This document shows positions 1-7,603 of a DNA stretch of 64,000 bases, piece by piece. Made by a program: the position numbers and the translations under genes. Position 1 is the stretch's first letter. Each line of letters begins with the position of its first letter. The stretch comes from Holdemania sp. Marseille-P2844 (GTDB taxonomy: Bacteria; Bacillota_I; Bacilli_A; Erysipelotrichales; Erysipelotrichaceae). The DNA lies in NCBI RefSeq assembly GCF_900120005.1, contig NZ_LT635451.1:420161-484160 (forward strand), written 5' to 3'. The notes beneath the pieces were generated by a model. The model did not search any database. It had not been told where the DNA came from and was given only the letters and a program-made list of their open reading frames with translations.

Positions 1-1
1 G

Positions 2-88
2 GTCGATGGTGTCACGGTCAATCTCAGCGGCGTCAACGACGATCCGATCGACCTGAATTCCTTAATTCTCAATCAAATATTGCTTTAA
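2..88 (+). CDS. 3' end of an unidentified gene (partial)
   Basis: One frame is open from the window edge to TAA at 86-88. Its last residues include DDPIDLNSLILNQILL. I do not recognise the family from 28 residues. The codon choice matches the neighbouring genes. The next gene starts 40 bases downstream with the same orientation, so the two may be co-transcribed. Confidence 0.55.
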   Translation, partial: VDGVTVNLSGVNDDPIDLNSLILNQILL

Positions 89-128
89 GGAAGGCGGCAA
101 ATCTGATATTATAAGTACAGGTGGTAAA

Positions 129-602
129 ATGAAGATAGTAGTGGTGAGCGATAACCACGGTCGGAGTGAACCGCTGGAGCAGATTTTAGAGCTTCATCGG
201 GATGCAGATGTGTTTATCCATTGCGGGGACAGCGAATTGCCGCCGCAGTTTTTACAGGGGTATGTGTGCGTCAGGGGCAACAATGATTTTTATTATGAAT
301 ATCCGGAGATGAAAATTTTAGAGCTGGAGGGTCATCGCATGATGATCGTTCATGGTCATCATCATCTGTATATGGGCCAGCTTGACATGTTGGTCAGCAA
401 AGCGCGGCGGCAGGGCTGCGACTTTGTGTTTTACGGCCATACGCATATCTTTTCCAGCCAGCAGCGCGACGGCGTGATTCTTGTGAATCCGGGCGCGCTG
501 TCCCGCAACCGCGACGGTACGCCGCCCTGTTACGCGGTGATTACGATCGACGGGAGCGACGTCAGTATTGACCGCGTCAACTGGACGCGGCCCCGGGACT
601 GA
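129..602 (+). CDS. YfcE/MJ0936-type metallophosphodiesterase
   Basis: This is a 157-residue calcineurin-like phosphoesterase of the small YfcE/MJ0936 class, a cytosolic metal-dependent phosphodiesterase. The family metal-binding motifs appear in order: SDNHG near residue 7 (D-x-H), CGDSE near residue 32 (GD), RGNND near 48 (GNxD), VHGHHH near 74, and FYGHTH near 101 (GHTH). The length is normal for the family, which covers a single domain. An AGGTGG-type Shine-Dalgarno sits just before the ATG. In other Bacillota a relative follows rdgB, but the upstream fragment here is too short to test that. The natural substrate is unknown; family members hydrolyse model phosphodiesters. The gene ends in front of a strong terminator. 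Confidence 0.9.
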   Translation: MKIVVVSDNHGRSEPLEQILELHRDADVFIHCGDSELPPQFLQGYVCVRGNNDFYYEYPEMKILELEGHRMMIVHGHHHLYMGQLDMLVSKARRQGCDFVFYGHTHIFSSQQRDGVILVNPGALSRNRDGTPPCYAVITIDGSDVSIDRVNWTRPRD

Positions 603-634
603 AGACCTTCGGCGCTTACAATCACGCAGAGAAG

Positions 635-673
635 AAGTTGAAAATCACCGGAGTGCGCTGATTTTCAACTTTT
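635..673 (+). terminator. Intrinsic terminator after the phosphodiesterase gene
   Basis: A 13-bp perfect stem (AAGTTGAAAATCA paired with TGATTTTCAACTT) encloses an 11-base loop and runs into TTT. It is A/T-rich and could work in both directions, although no convergent gene is seen. Confidence 0.7.
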
Positions 674-706
674 CCTGTTTGCCGATCAAAGGCGAAGGCC
701 AGGACT

Positions 707-725
707 GACCGGTTGCGAACCGGTC
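707..725 (+). other. Short perfect hairpin
   Basis: GACCGGTT-GCG-AACCGGTC forms an 8-bp perfect stem with a 3-base loop. No T-run follows, so it does not look like a terminator. Its role is unknown. It lies in the 5' region of the next small gene. Confidence 0.35.
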
Positions 726-777
726 TGCTTGATTTGCGCCGGATGTATCAAAGGGTCATGCGGAAAGAAGTTCAATC

Positions 778-975
778 ATGAAAAAAATTAAAATTAATAA
801 AATTAGATGCCGGAAATGCGGCGATATCATCGAAAGTTTTTCCGTCCATGACTTTAAGTTTTGCCGCTGCGGCGCGGTCGCCGTGGATGGCGGGCATGAA
901 TATTTAAAGCGATGTGGTAATTTGGAAGAGATTGAAGATTTCAGCGAAGTTGAGGAGAATGACGAATCAAATTGA
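778..975 (+). CDS. Small zinc-ribbon-like protein (DUF7695-like)
   Basis: This 65-residue protein starts with a lysine-rich MKKIKINKIR and has CRKCGD at residues 11-16 and FCRCGAVAVDGGHEYL at about 28-43. The four cysteines in a CxxC...CxC pattern suggest a small metal-binding ribbon. The layout resembles the DUF7695 family, which has no assigned function. The C-terminus is acidic (EEIEDFSEVEENDE). A GGAAAGAAG stretch precedes the ATG as a modest ribosome-binding site. I infer metal binding from the cysteine spacing only. Confidence 0.7.
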   Translation: MKKIKINKIRCRKCGDIIESFSVHDFKFCRCGAVAVDGGHEYLKRCGNLEEIEDFSEVEENDESN

Positions 976-1223
976 GCGCCATGAACGGAACGAACGGAGC
1001 GAAGCCGTTTGAACATCGCCAGATCCCTTTTGCTTTAAGCGTGAATATTCTTCAAACTGGATCTGAAAAGCGTGCGGCAATCCCGTTCATTGCCTTCTAT
1101 TCATGGACCATCAGGGAGAATTACAAAAAGATCAAAGGTTTCCGGGTTCTGCGCATAAGGAACCAAACTTTCCTGTGTCATAGCCGCAGTCCCTGCAGCA
1201 GTAACAAAATATGCCAAAATCGC

Positions 1224-1252
1224 TTGCATTCTTCAACACTTTTTGATATTAT
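1224..1252 (+). promoter_or_regulatory. Promoter for tRNA-Arg
   Basis: TTGCAT (1224-1229) and TATTAT (1247-1252) are separated by 17 bases and lie about 33 bases before the tRNA. The 976-1284 interval otherwise holds nothing I can support; an open frame there runs into the tRNA and has no ribosome-binding site. Confidence 0.6.
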
Positions 1253-1284
1253 GATTGAGCGTTCAAACCATGATAGAAAACAAT

Positions 1285-1361
1285 GTCCCGGTAGCTCAGC
1301 TGGATAGAGCATGCGCCTTCTAAGCGCACGGTCAGGGGTTCGAGTCCCTTCCGGGACGCCA
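1285..1361 (+). tRNA. tRNA-Arg(TCT)
   Basis: A complete cloverleaf can be folded. The acceptor GTCCCGG pairs with CCGGGAC, the D arm is GCTC/GAGC, and the anticodon stem TGCGC/GCGCA has loop CTTCTAA, giving anticodon TCT. The T arm is AGGGG-TTCGAGT-CCCTT. The discriminator base is G and CCA is encoded at 1359-1361. It stands alone, not in an array. Confidence 0.95.
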
Positions 1362-1378
1362 CTTTGGAAAAACAAAAG

Positions 1379-1400
1379 TCCTTCGTTGAAGGATTTTTTT
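1379..1400 (+). terminator. Intrinsic terminator after tRNA-Arg
   Basis: TCCTTC-GTT-GAAGGA followed by seven T, 18 bases after the tRNA 3' end. Confidence 0.85.
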
Positions 1401-1441
1401 GTACGATCGCAGGCAAAAAACATGCCGCTGCAAGCGGGGTG

Positions 1442-1450
1442 TGCTATAAT
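1442..1450 (+). promoter_or_regulatory. Extended -10 promoter before the DUF3196-like gene
   Basis: TGCTATAAT gives a TGN extension plus a perfect TATAAT. No good -35 is visible at the expected distance. The predicted start of transcription is near 1457, directly before the hairpin at 1461-1487. Confidence 0.5.
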
Positions 1451-1460
1451 AAGATCAGCT

Positions 1461-1487
1461 AAAAGAAGGATTCCTTCTTTTATTTTT
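1461..1487 (+). other. Hairpin with T-rich tail in the 5' leader
   Basis: AAAAGAAGGA-T-TCCTTCTTTT is a near-perfect palindrome followed by ATTTTT. It lies between the -10 at 1445-1450 and the ribosome-binding site of the next gene. It could be an early terminator or attenuator, or only a chance palindrome; the effective loop is short. Confidence 0.4.
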
Positions 1488-1505
1488 GAACAAGGGGTGA
1501 TGACG

Positions 1506-2237
1506 ATGAGCTCAGGATTTTATGCGGAATGTCTTGAAGAAATCGCACAGCTGATCCGCCAGGGCCGCATTCAGGAAGCCCGCACGAAGGTGGATACGGA
1601 GCTGGCGATGCCCTATGTGCCTTCCGACGTGCTGCCGGCGCTGCAGGATTTTGATCGGCAGCTGCGCTTAATCGCGGCGGAAAACCGCAAGCCGGGCGTT
1701 GGGGTGATGAGCCTGGAGGAGATAGAGGAGAGCCTGAAAGGCGATCGCGAGCAGCAGCTGCGGGCGGTCGACGCGCTGCATGGGATGAATCTGCGCTCCT
1801 GCCTGGATTTGGTCCGCGCGTATCTGGAAACCGATCCTGATCCGCTCGCTTCGGCGCTGCTGATCGATTCGCTGATCGATCAACAGATCAGCGAGGAGCT
1901 GACGCTGAACCGGGATGGGATAGGCTATACGTTTATTCCCCGTTACCAGGAAGGGGCGGCGGAAAGCGACGGCTTTCTTTTGGCCCGCGCGTTGATCGGC
2001 GAATGGCTGGAAAACGAAAACCCTTCCTTATTTAATCTGTGCGAGCAGGTGTTGATCCGCGAGGCGTATCTGGCGCTGCCGCTGGGCTTTGAAGAAGCGG
2101 AGGGCATATCGCTTGCGGCCAGCTGCGTTCATCTCGTATACTGCAGTATGCATGATGAGGAGGGCTGGCGTCAGTTCGCGTCCCGGCATCAGCTTGAAAA
2201 TGTCAATTTATTCGATTTAAAAAGCCAATTTATTTGA
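1506..2237 (+). CDS. DUF3196-like cytosolic protein
   Basis: This is a 243-residue soluble, helix-rich protein without signal peptide or membrane segment. It resembles the DUF3196 family (the MPN330 type), whose members look like TPR-type helical repeats and often sit before the trigger factor gene in Mollicutes and Erysipelotrichia; the family call is moderate. Motifs such as RAVDALHGMNLRSCLDLVRA and DPLASALLIDSLIDQ support helical repeats. I chose the ATG at 1506 because AAGGGGTG at 1492-1499 lies 6 bases before it and abuts the alternative ATG at 1500. No enzyme motif is seen. Its position before tig and lon suggests a link to protein quality control, but this is only context. Confidence 0.7.
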   Translation: MSSGFYAECLEEIAQLIRQGRIQEARTKVDTELAMPYVPSDVLPALQDFDRQLRLIAAENRKPGVGVMSLEEIEESLKGDREQQLRAVDALHGMNLRSCLDLVRAYLETDPDPLASALLIDSLIDQQISEELTLNRDGIGYTFIPRYQEGAAESDGFLLARALIGEWLENENPSLFNLCEQVLIREAYLALPLGFEEAEGISLAASCVHLVYCSMHDEEGWRQFASRHQLENVNLFDLKSQFI

Positions 2238-2261
2238 AATTCAGATAACTTTTGTTATAAT
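2234..2261 (+). promoter_or_regulatory. Promoter of tig
   Basis: TTGAAA (2234-2239), 16-base spacer, TATAAT (2256-2261). It overlaps the last codons of the upstream gene. Confidence 0.75.
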
Positions 2262-2295
2262 AGAAAGGCTAGACATAAGGAGGACAAAGAAGTTT

Positions 2296-3570
2296 ATGTC
2301 AACTTGGACACTAAAAGAAAAATCAACAGGCGAACTGAAAGTCACCATTGAGGGTGAAAACTGGAAAACGGCTCAGAAAAAAGCTTTTAATAAATTAGCG
2401 AAAGAACTGGAAATCCCGGGTTTCAGAAAGGGTTCTGTCCCAGCTGCCATGGCGAAAAAATATGTTCCGGCTCAGAAGATTATGCTGGAAGCCGTCGAGC
2501 ATTGCGCGCAGGGTCTGCTGGACGCGGGCATCGAAGAGCACAAACTGTGGCCGATCTCCCGGCCGGAGCTGAACGTTGAGGAAATCAGCGAGGAAGCCGC
2601 GACGATGAGCTTTACGTTCGCGATCAAGCCGGAAGTCAAGCTGGGCGAATATAAAGGTTTAGCTTACGAAGTAGAAGAAACTTCAGTCAGCGAGGAAGAA
2701 GTGGAAGCGGAACTGAAGCGGATCCAGGAAAACTTCGCCGAGCTGGAAGTGAAGGAAGACGGCGAAGTCGAAAACGGCGACACCGCGGTCATCGACTTTG
2801 AAGGTTTCAAGGACGGCGTTGCGTTTGAAGGCGGCAAGGGCGAAAACTATCCGCTGGAGATCGGTTCCAACAGCTTCATCCCGGGCTTTGAAGAACAGCT
2901 CATCGGTATGAAGAAGGAAGAAACGAAGGACATCAACGTCACGTTCCCGGAAAACTATCAGGCTGCTGAGCTGGCTGGACAGCCGGTTGTCTTCAAGGTT
3001 ACGGTTCACGAAATCAAAGCGAAGGTGCTGCCGGAGCTGAACGACGATCTCGCGAAGGACGTCAACGCTCCGGATGTGGAAACCATGGACGACTTAAAAG
3101 CGCTGATCCGCAAGAACCAGGAAGAACAGAAGCGGCAGAACGCGGAAAACGAAGCGACCAACAAGCTGATCAGCACGGTCGTCGACGCCTGCGAAGTGGA
3201 AATTCCGGAAGTCATGATCAAGAATGAAACGGACGATATGATTCAGGATTACGCCAACCGTCTGCAGCAGCAGGGTATTTCCTTAACGCAGTTCTTCCAG
3301 ATCACCGGGCAGAGCGAGGAAACGCTGCGCGAACAGATGGCGAAGGACGCTGAAAGCAAAGTCAAGCTGCGCTTAGTTCTGGACGCGATTGCGACGCAGG
3401 AAAATCTGGAAGTCGGCGAGGAAGATATTGATACGGAATACGGCCTGATCGCCTCTCAGTACAATATGGAAAAAGAGAAGGTCAAGGAACTGATTCCGGC
3501 GTCTTCGATCTCCTACGACGTCCGGCTGCGCAAGGCGCTGGACCTGATTAAGGATTCCACCAACAAATAA
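2296..3570 (+). CDS. tig: Trigger factor
   Basis: This 424-residue ribosome-bound chaperone and peptidyl-prolyl isomerase meets nascent chains at the exit tunnel. The N-terminal ribosome-binding domain carries the signature loop PGFRKGSVP near residue 40. The FKBP-like domain spans roughly 150-245 (DTAVIDFEGFKDGVAFEGG). The C-terminal helical chaperone arms follow (residues 250-424). Length is normal. A strong AGGAGG at 2278-2283 precedes the ATG. It has its own promoter and terminator, so it is probably monocistronic. It precedes lon, a common order (tig, then ATP-dependent protease) in Bacillota, though clpX is absent here. Confidence 0.97.
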   Translation: MSTWTLKEKSTGELKVTIEGENWKTAQKKAFNKLAKELEIPGFRKGSVPAAMAKKYVPAQKIMLEAVEHCAQGLLDAGIEEHKLWPISRPELNVEEISEEAATMSFTFAIKPEVKLGEYKGLAYEVEETSVSEEEVEAELKRIQENFAELEVKEDGEVENGDTAVIDFEGFKDGVAFEGGKGENYPLEIGSNSFIPGFEEQLIGMKKEETKDINVTFPENYQAAELAGQPVVFKVTVHEIKAKVLPELNDDLAKDVNAPDVETMDDLKALIRKNQEEQKRQNAENEATNKLISTVVDACEVEIPEVMIKNETDDMIQDYANRLQQQGISLTQFFQITGQSEETLREQMAKDAESKVKLRLVLDAIATQENLEVGEEDIDTEYGLIASQYNMEKEKVKELIPASSISYDVRLRKALDLIKDSTNK

Positions 3571-3589
3571 GACGCTTCGCGTCTTTTTT
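3571..3589 (+). terminator. Intrinsic terminator after tig
   Basis: GACGC-TTC-GCGTC followed by six T, beginning at the base after the tig stop codon. Confidence 0.85.
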
Positions 3590-3630
3590 GACCTTTATAA
3601 CACGTACTATTTCAGACAAGGAGGGTGTCA

Positions 3631-5949
3631 ATGAACAACGAAAAAATGGAAATCAGTGTTCCGGTCATCGCTACACGAGGAATCATTGTTTTTCCCCAGC
3701 AGGACATCATGATTGAGGTCGGCCGGGAAAAGAGCATTCGTGCCGTTGAGGAAGCAGAAGAAAAGTTCGATGGTCATGTCTGGCTCGTCTGCCAGAAAGA
3801 CATCATGGTTGACAATCCTGCTCCTTCAGATCTCTACACCTTTGGCACGCTGTGCCGGATCAAAAACATTCGCCGTAAAGAAGGCTTTATGCGGATTACC
3901 TTCAGCGGCCTGGAACGGGCAAAGCTTGTTTCGATTCAGGACGAGGACAAAATGTTTATGGCGACGGTGCTGCCGGTCGCGGATGAAGCCGGCGATAATC
4001 TCGAAGAGATGGCTTTGATCCGCCGGGTGGCCAAGGAATTCGAAAACATCGCATCCAGCGCCAACAATTTCCCGCCGGAGATCATCGCGCAGCTGACCAA
4101 GGGCGTTTCCGCCCCGACGCTGTCCGATCAGTTCGCGCAGTATTTCCCGCTGCCTTTGGAAAAGAAGCAGGTGCTGCTGGAAACGTTGAATGTCAACGAA
4201 CGGCTGATGATGATCATCCAGGAGCTGGAAAAAGAAAAGCAGCTGTCCGACATTGAAAATAACATCAATGAAAAAGTCAAGGAGCGGATCGACGAATCGC
4301 AAAAGGAATATTATCTGCGCGAGAAGCTCCGCGCGATTAAAGAAGAACTGGGCGATGTGTCCAATCAGAGCGACGATTCCGAGGAACTGCGCCGGATGAT
4401 CGAGGAAAACCCGTATCCGGAAGCGATCAAGGAAAAGGCCCGGGAAGAACTGGCGCGGTATGAAATGCTGCCGGGGGCATCCGGGGAAGCCGGGGTTGTG
4501 CGGACTTATCTCGACTGGCTCTTAGGCGTGCCGTGGTGGCAGGAAACCGAAGATAACGAAGACCTCAAGCTGGTGCAGCAGCGCCTGGATGAGGATCATT
4601 TCGGTTTGGAAAAGGTCAAAGACCGGATCATGGAATATCTGGCTGTCAAACAGATGACTCATTCGCTGAACGCGCCGATTCTGTGTCTGGTCGGGCCGCC
4701 GGGCGTCGGCAAGACGTCGCTGGCGAAGTCCGTGGCCAGAGCGCTGGATCGGAAGTTTGTCAAGGCATCGCTGGGCGGCGTGCGCGATGAAGCTGAAATC
4801 CGCGGTCACCGCCGGACGTATTTAGGCTCGCTGCCGGGCCGGATCATCCAGGGGATGAAGAAGGCCGGCGTCGTCAATCCGGTGTTCCTGATCGACGAAA
4901 TCGACAAGATGGCCAGCGATTACAAGGGCGATCCGTCCAGCGCGATGCTGGAAGTGCTGGATCCGGAACAGAACAAGCTGTTCTCCGATAACTATCTGGA
5001 AGAACCGTACGATCTGTCGAAGGTCATGTTTATCGCGACGGCCAACACGCTCGACACAATTCCGGCGGCGCTGCGCGACCGTTTGGAAATCATCGAGCTG
5101 TCCTCATACACCGAGGTGGAAAAGGTCAGCATCGCTAAGGAACATCTGATTCCGAAGCAGGCTGAAATCAACGGCCTGAAGCCGAGTCAGTTTAAATTGG
5201 GCGAAGAAGAGCTGATTTATCTGATCCGTCATTACACCCGGGAAGCCGGCGTGCGTCAGCTGGAGCGGGTGATTGCTTCGCTGTGCCGCAAGAGCGTCCT
5301 GGCGATCATGAAGGATGGCAAGCGTTCGGTCAAGATCACGAAGAAGCTGATCGTGGAATGGCTGGGCAAAGAAAAATTTGAATACGGCGTCAAGGAGAAA
5401 AAAGATCAGATCGGCGTGGTAACCGGTCTGGCCTATACGTCCTTCGGCGGCGATATTCTGCCGGTTGAGGTAACTTACTTCGACGGGAAGGGCAAACTCA
5501 TCGTTACCGGTCAGCTGGGCGACGTCATGAAGGAATCGACGGAAATCGCGCTGGACTATGTCAAAAGCAAAGCCGTCGAATTCAAGATTGATCCGGCTTT
5601 CTTCGATAAACACGATATCCACATCCATTGTCCGGAAGGCGCAGTGCCGAAGGATGGGCCGAGCGCCGGCGTCACGCTGACTACGGCACTGGTTTCCGCG
5701 ATCACCCGGATGCCGGTTCATGCGAATCTGGCGATGACGGGTGAAGTCACGCTGCGCGGCAACGTGCTGCCGATCGGCGGTCTGCGTGAGAAATCGCTGG
5801 CGGCACACCGCAGCGGCATCTCGACGGTCATCATTCCGAAGAATAACGTCAAGGATCTTGACGAAGTTCCGGAAATTGTTAAGAATGACATTCATTTCAT
5901 TCCGGTCGAAACGGTCGACCAGGTTATCCAGGAAGCGCTGGTTCGCTAA
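3631..5949 (+). CDS. lon: ATP-dependent protease Lon
   Basis: This 772-residue protein is the cytosolic AAA+ serine protease that degrades misfolded and regulatory proteins. The LON substrate-binding domain covers about residues 8-200, followed by a coiled-coil stretch (KEKQLSDIENNINEKVKERI). The AAA+ module has Walker A GPPGVGKTSL near 352 and Walker B VFLIDEIDKM near 415. The protease domain has the Ser-Lys dyad, with serine in PKDGPSAGVT near 676. I chose ATG at 3631 because AAGGAGG lies 6 bases upstream; the in-frame GTG at 3625 overlaps that site. The ysxC/engB gene starts at the base after the lon stop, as in Bacillus subtilis, implying co-transcription and coupling. Confidence 0.97.
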   Translation: MNNEKMEISVPVIATRGIIVFPQQDIMIEVGREKSIRAVEEAEEKFDGHVWLVCQKDIMVDNPAPSDLYTFGTLCRIKNIRRKEGFMRITFSGLERAKLVSIQDEDKMFMATVLPVADEAGDNLEEMALIRRVAKEFENIASSANNFPPEIIAQLTKGVSAPTLSDQFAQYFPLPLEKKQVLLETLNVNERLMMIIQELEKEKQLSDIENNINEKVKERIDESQKEYYLREKLRAIKEELGDVSNQSDDSEELRRMIEENPYPEAIKEKAREELARYEMLPGASGEAGVVRTYLDWLLGVPWWQETEDNEDLKLVQQRLDEDHFGLEKVKDRIMEYLAVKQMTHSLNAPILCLVGPPGVGKTSLAKSVARALDRKFVKASLGGVRDEAEIRGHRRTYLGSLPGRIIQGMKKAGVVNPVFLIDEIDKMASDYKGDPSSAMLEVLDPEQNKLFSDNYLEEPYDLSKVMFIATANTLDTIPAALRDRLEIIELSSYTEVEKVSIAKEHLIPKQAEINGLKPSQFKLGEEELIYLIRHYTREAGVRQLERVIASLCRKSVLAIMKDGKRSVKITKKLIVEWLGKEKFEYGVKEKKDQIGVVTGLAYTSFGGDILPVEVTYFDGKGKLIVTGQLGDVMKESTEIALDYVKSKAVEFKIDPAFFDKHDIHIHCPEGAVPKDGPSAGVTLTTALVSAITRMPVHANLAMTGEVTLRGNVLPIGGLREKSLAAHRSGISTVIIPKNNVKDLDEVPEIVKNDIHFIPVETVDQVIQEALVR

Positions 5950-6552
5950 ATGGAGATCAGGGAAGCCGAGCTTGTCGTCAGCGCGCCGTCCAAGGCACAC
6001 TGGCCTGAAAGCGAACTGCCGGAGATCGTGCTGGCCGGCCGCAGCAACGTCGGCAAGTCCTCGCTGATCAACACGCTGTGCGGCCGCAAGGCGCTGGCCT
6101 ATGTCGGCAACACCCCGGGCAAGACACGGTTGTTGAATTTCTTTGATATTGATCACCGCTTCATGTTCGTCGATGTGCCGGGCTATGGGTTTGCCAACGC
6201 GTCCAAGCAGATGCTGATCCAGTTCGGCGAGATGATGGAGGACTATTTCTCCAGCCGTTCACAGCTAAAAGGTCTGATTCTCTTAGTCGATATGCGGCAC
6301 GCGCCGACGGAGGATGATATCACGATGGCGGACTACGCCCGTTATTATGAAATTCCGTTTGTGGTTGCCGCGACGAAACTGGACAAAGTGCCGCGCTCTC
6401 AGCAAAGCAAACAGATCAACGTTATCGCCAAGGCTCTGGCCTGTGCGCCGGAAGCGATCATTCCGTTCTCTTCCATCACGAAGCAGGGCCGGGAAGAACT
6501 GCTGGAAGCGATTGACGCCTTATTCAATCCAGAAGAGCCTGAATCCGAGTGA
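5950..6552 (+). CDS. engB: Ribosome-assembly GTPase YsxC/EngB
   Basis: This 200-residue GTP-binding protein is needed for late 50S subunit assembly and is essential in many Bacillota. The GTPase motifs are present: G1 GRSNVGKSS at about 29-37, G2 in TPGKT, G3 DVPGYGF near 76, and G4 TKLDK near 142. The length is normal. It begins directly after the lon stop codon (TAA then ATG) without its own clear ribosome-binding site beyond the lon 3' end, so translation is probably coupled. The terminator stem overlaps its stop codon. Confidence 0.96.
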   Translation: MEIREAELVVSAPSKAHWPESELPEIVLAGRSNVGKSSLINTLCGRKALAYVGNTPGKTRLLNFFDIDHRFMFVDVPGYGFANASKQMLIQFGEMMEDYFSSRSQLKGLILLVDMRHAPTEDDITMADYARYYEIPFVVAATKLDKVPRSQQSKQINVIAKALACAPEAIIPFSSITKQGREELLEAIDALFNPEEPESE

Positions 6553-6565
6553 TTCGGGCTTTTTT
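6537..6565 (+). terminator. Intrinsic terminator of the lon-engB unit
   Basis: GCCTGAATC-CGAGT-GATTCGGGC followed by six T. The left arm lies inside the last codons of engB. Confidence 0.9.
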
Positions 6566-6627
6566 CATATTTTCCTCGGTTTGGCATACACTGAAATTGA
6601 AGCAGGAATGCTGGGGAGGAACCATAG

Positions 6628-7410
6628 ATGAAACCAATGAAAATTGAGAAACGACTGGAGCTCAGCCGTCCGGTCGATCAAATTCTGCAATGCCAGATCA
6701 CCAACGAGATTCAATATCATACTGAAGCCGACGGGATCCGGGCTTTAGGCTCCTTATGGGTCAAGGGGCAGGCGGCCGATGAACAGGGCGCTTATCCGCT
6801 GAACGAAGAAATCACGCTGGACGTTCTGGCGCCCTTGGATAAGCTGCAGGAACCGTCACAATTCCGGATCCGGCTGCATCATTACGACGCCCGGATCGAA
6901 GCCCGCGGGATGATTGTGACAATCTATCTGAATGTATACGGCATGAAAGAGGAAAGGGCAACCGCAATTCTGGAAACTCAGCCGGAGAAACGAGAGTCGG
7001 AGCCAACCCCGCTGCCGGAGATTACACAGCCAGCGGCGGAACCCACAGCGCTGACTCCGTCGGTCACTGAAGAGCCGGCTGCCGCTGCAGCACCGATCCT
7101 TCCGGCTGCGGCATCTGTGCAGGAGGAAAAAGCGCTGGCTGCGGAAGGGCCGGCTGTCAAAGAAAATACGGTCATGGACGAAGAAACGAACGATCCGGCG
7201 GAAGCGGCCGTCAACGAGGACGTCGGAGAAATCGAAGATTTGTTTGACGACGCGGAGAATGTCATCGTGACCAGCCGGTACATGCTGGCACAGATCAACG
7301 ATACCTATGCTTCGATTGCCCAACGCTACGGGGTGAATGAAAAGCAGTTGATCGCCGTCAATCACAACAAGCCGCTGGAGGAAAAGACGCTGATCCTGCT
7401 GCCGCTGTAA
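6628..7410 (+). CDS. SPOCS-like/LysM domain protein (SpoVID-like architecture)
   Basis: This 260-residue protein has no signal peptide. Residues 1-115 resemble the SPOCS (DUF3794) fold found in spore-coat assembly proteins. A low-complexity Ala/Pro/Glu linker covers about 115-205. A LysM motif closes the protein at about 213-260 (RYMLAQINDTYASIAQRYGV...NHNKPLEEKTLILLPL; LysM binds glycan chains). The domain order mirrors SpoVID of Bacillus, a spore-encasement factor, but at half the size. GGAGGA lies 8 bases before the ATG at 6628; an ATG at 6637 is also possible. The SPOCS assignment is by shape and moderate; the LysM is clear. It is framed by terminators on both sides and is probably monocistronic. 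Confidence 0.7.
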   Translation: MKPMKIEKRLELSRPVDQILQCQITNEIQYHTEADGIRALGSLWVKGQAADEQGAYPLNEEITLDVLAPLDKLQEPSQFRIRLHHYDARIEARGMIVTIYLNVYGMKEERATAILETQPEKRESEPTPLPEITQPAAEPTALTPSVTEEPAAAAAPILPAAASVQEEKALAAEGPAVKENTVMDEETNDPAEAAVNEDVGEIEDLFDDAENVIVTSRYMLAQINDTYASIAQRYGVNEKQLIAVNHNKPLEEKTLILLPL

Positions 7411-7447
7411 GTGGCCAATCTGCAAGCTGTCAATCATGGTTGTAAGG

Positions 7448-7472
7448 AGGACTGGACACAGTCCTTTTTTTC
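7448..7472 (+). terminator. Intrinsic terminator after the LysM gene
   Basis: AGGACTG-GACA-CAGTCCT followed by a run of T. It matches the layout of the other terminators in this part of the chromosome. Confidence 0.88.
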
Positions 7473-7603
7473 TGGATTTGAGTAATATCAGAACAAAACC
7501 GGAGTTATCTGTCTTTTTAACAAGAACGAAAAGAAGGAAATAGCTTGCGATTCAGCTGAAATTCAGATACAGTGAAGTAAACAAGGTAAGGGAGGGGTAT
7601 TGA

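Noticed and set aside
707-725. Terminator
   Set aside because: The stem is perfect but no T-run follows, and a better terminator lies just upstream.
972-1307. 111-codon + strand frame before tRNA-Arg
   Set aside because: It runs into the tRNA gene, has no ribosome-binding site, and its residues show no family pattern.
5104-6156. 350-codon open frame on the - strand across lon and engB
   Set aside because: It is the shadow of two certain genes in GC-rich DNA, with no ribosome-binding site or family motifs.
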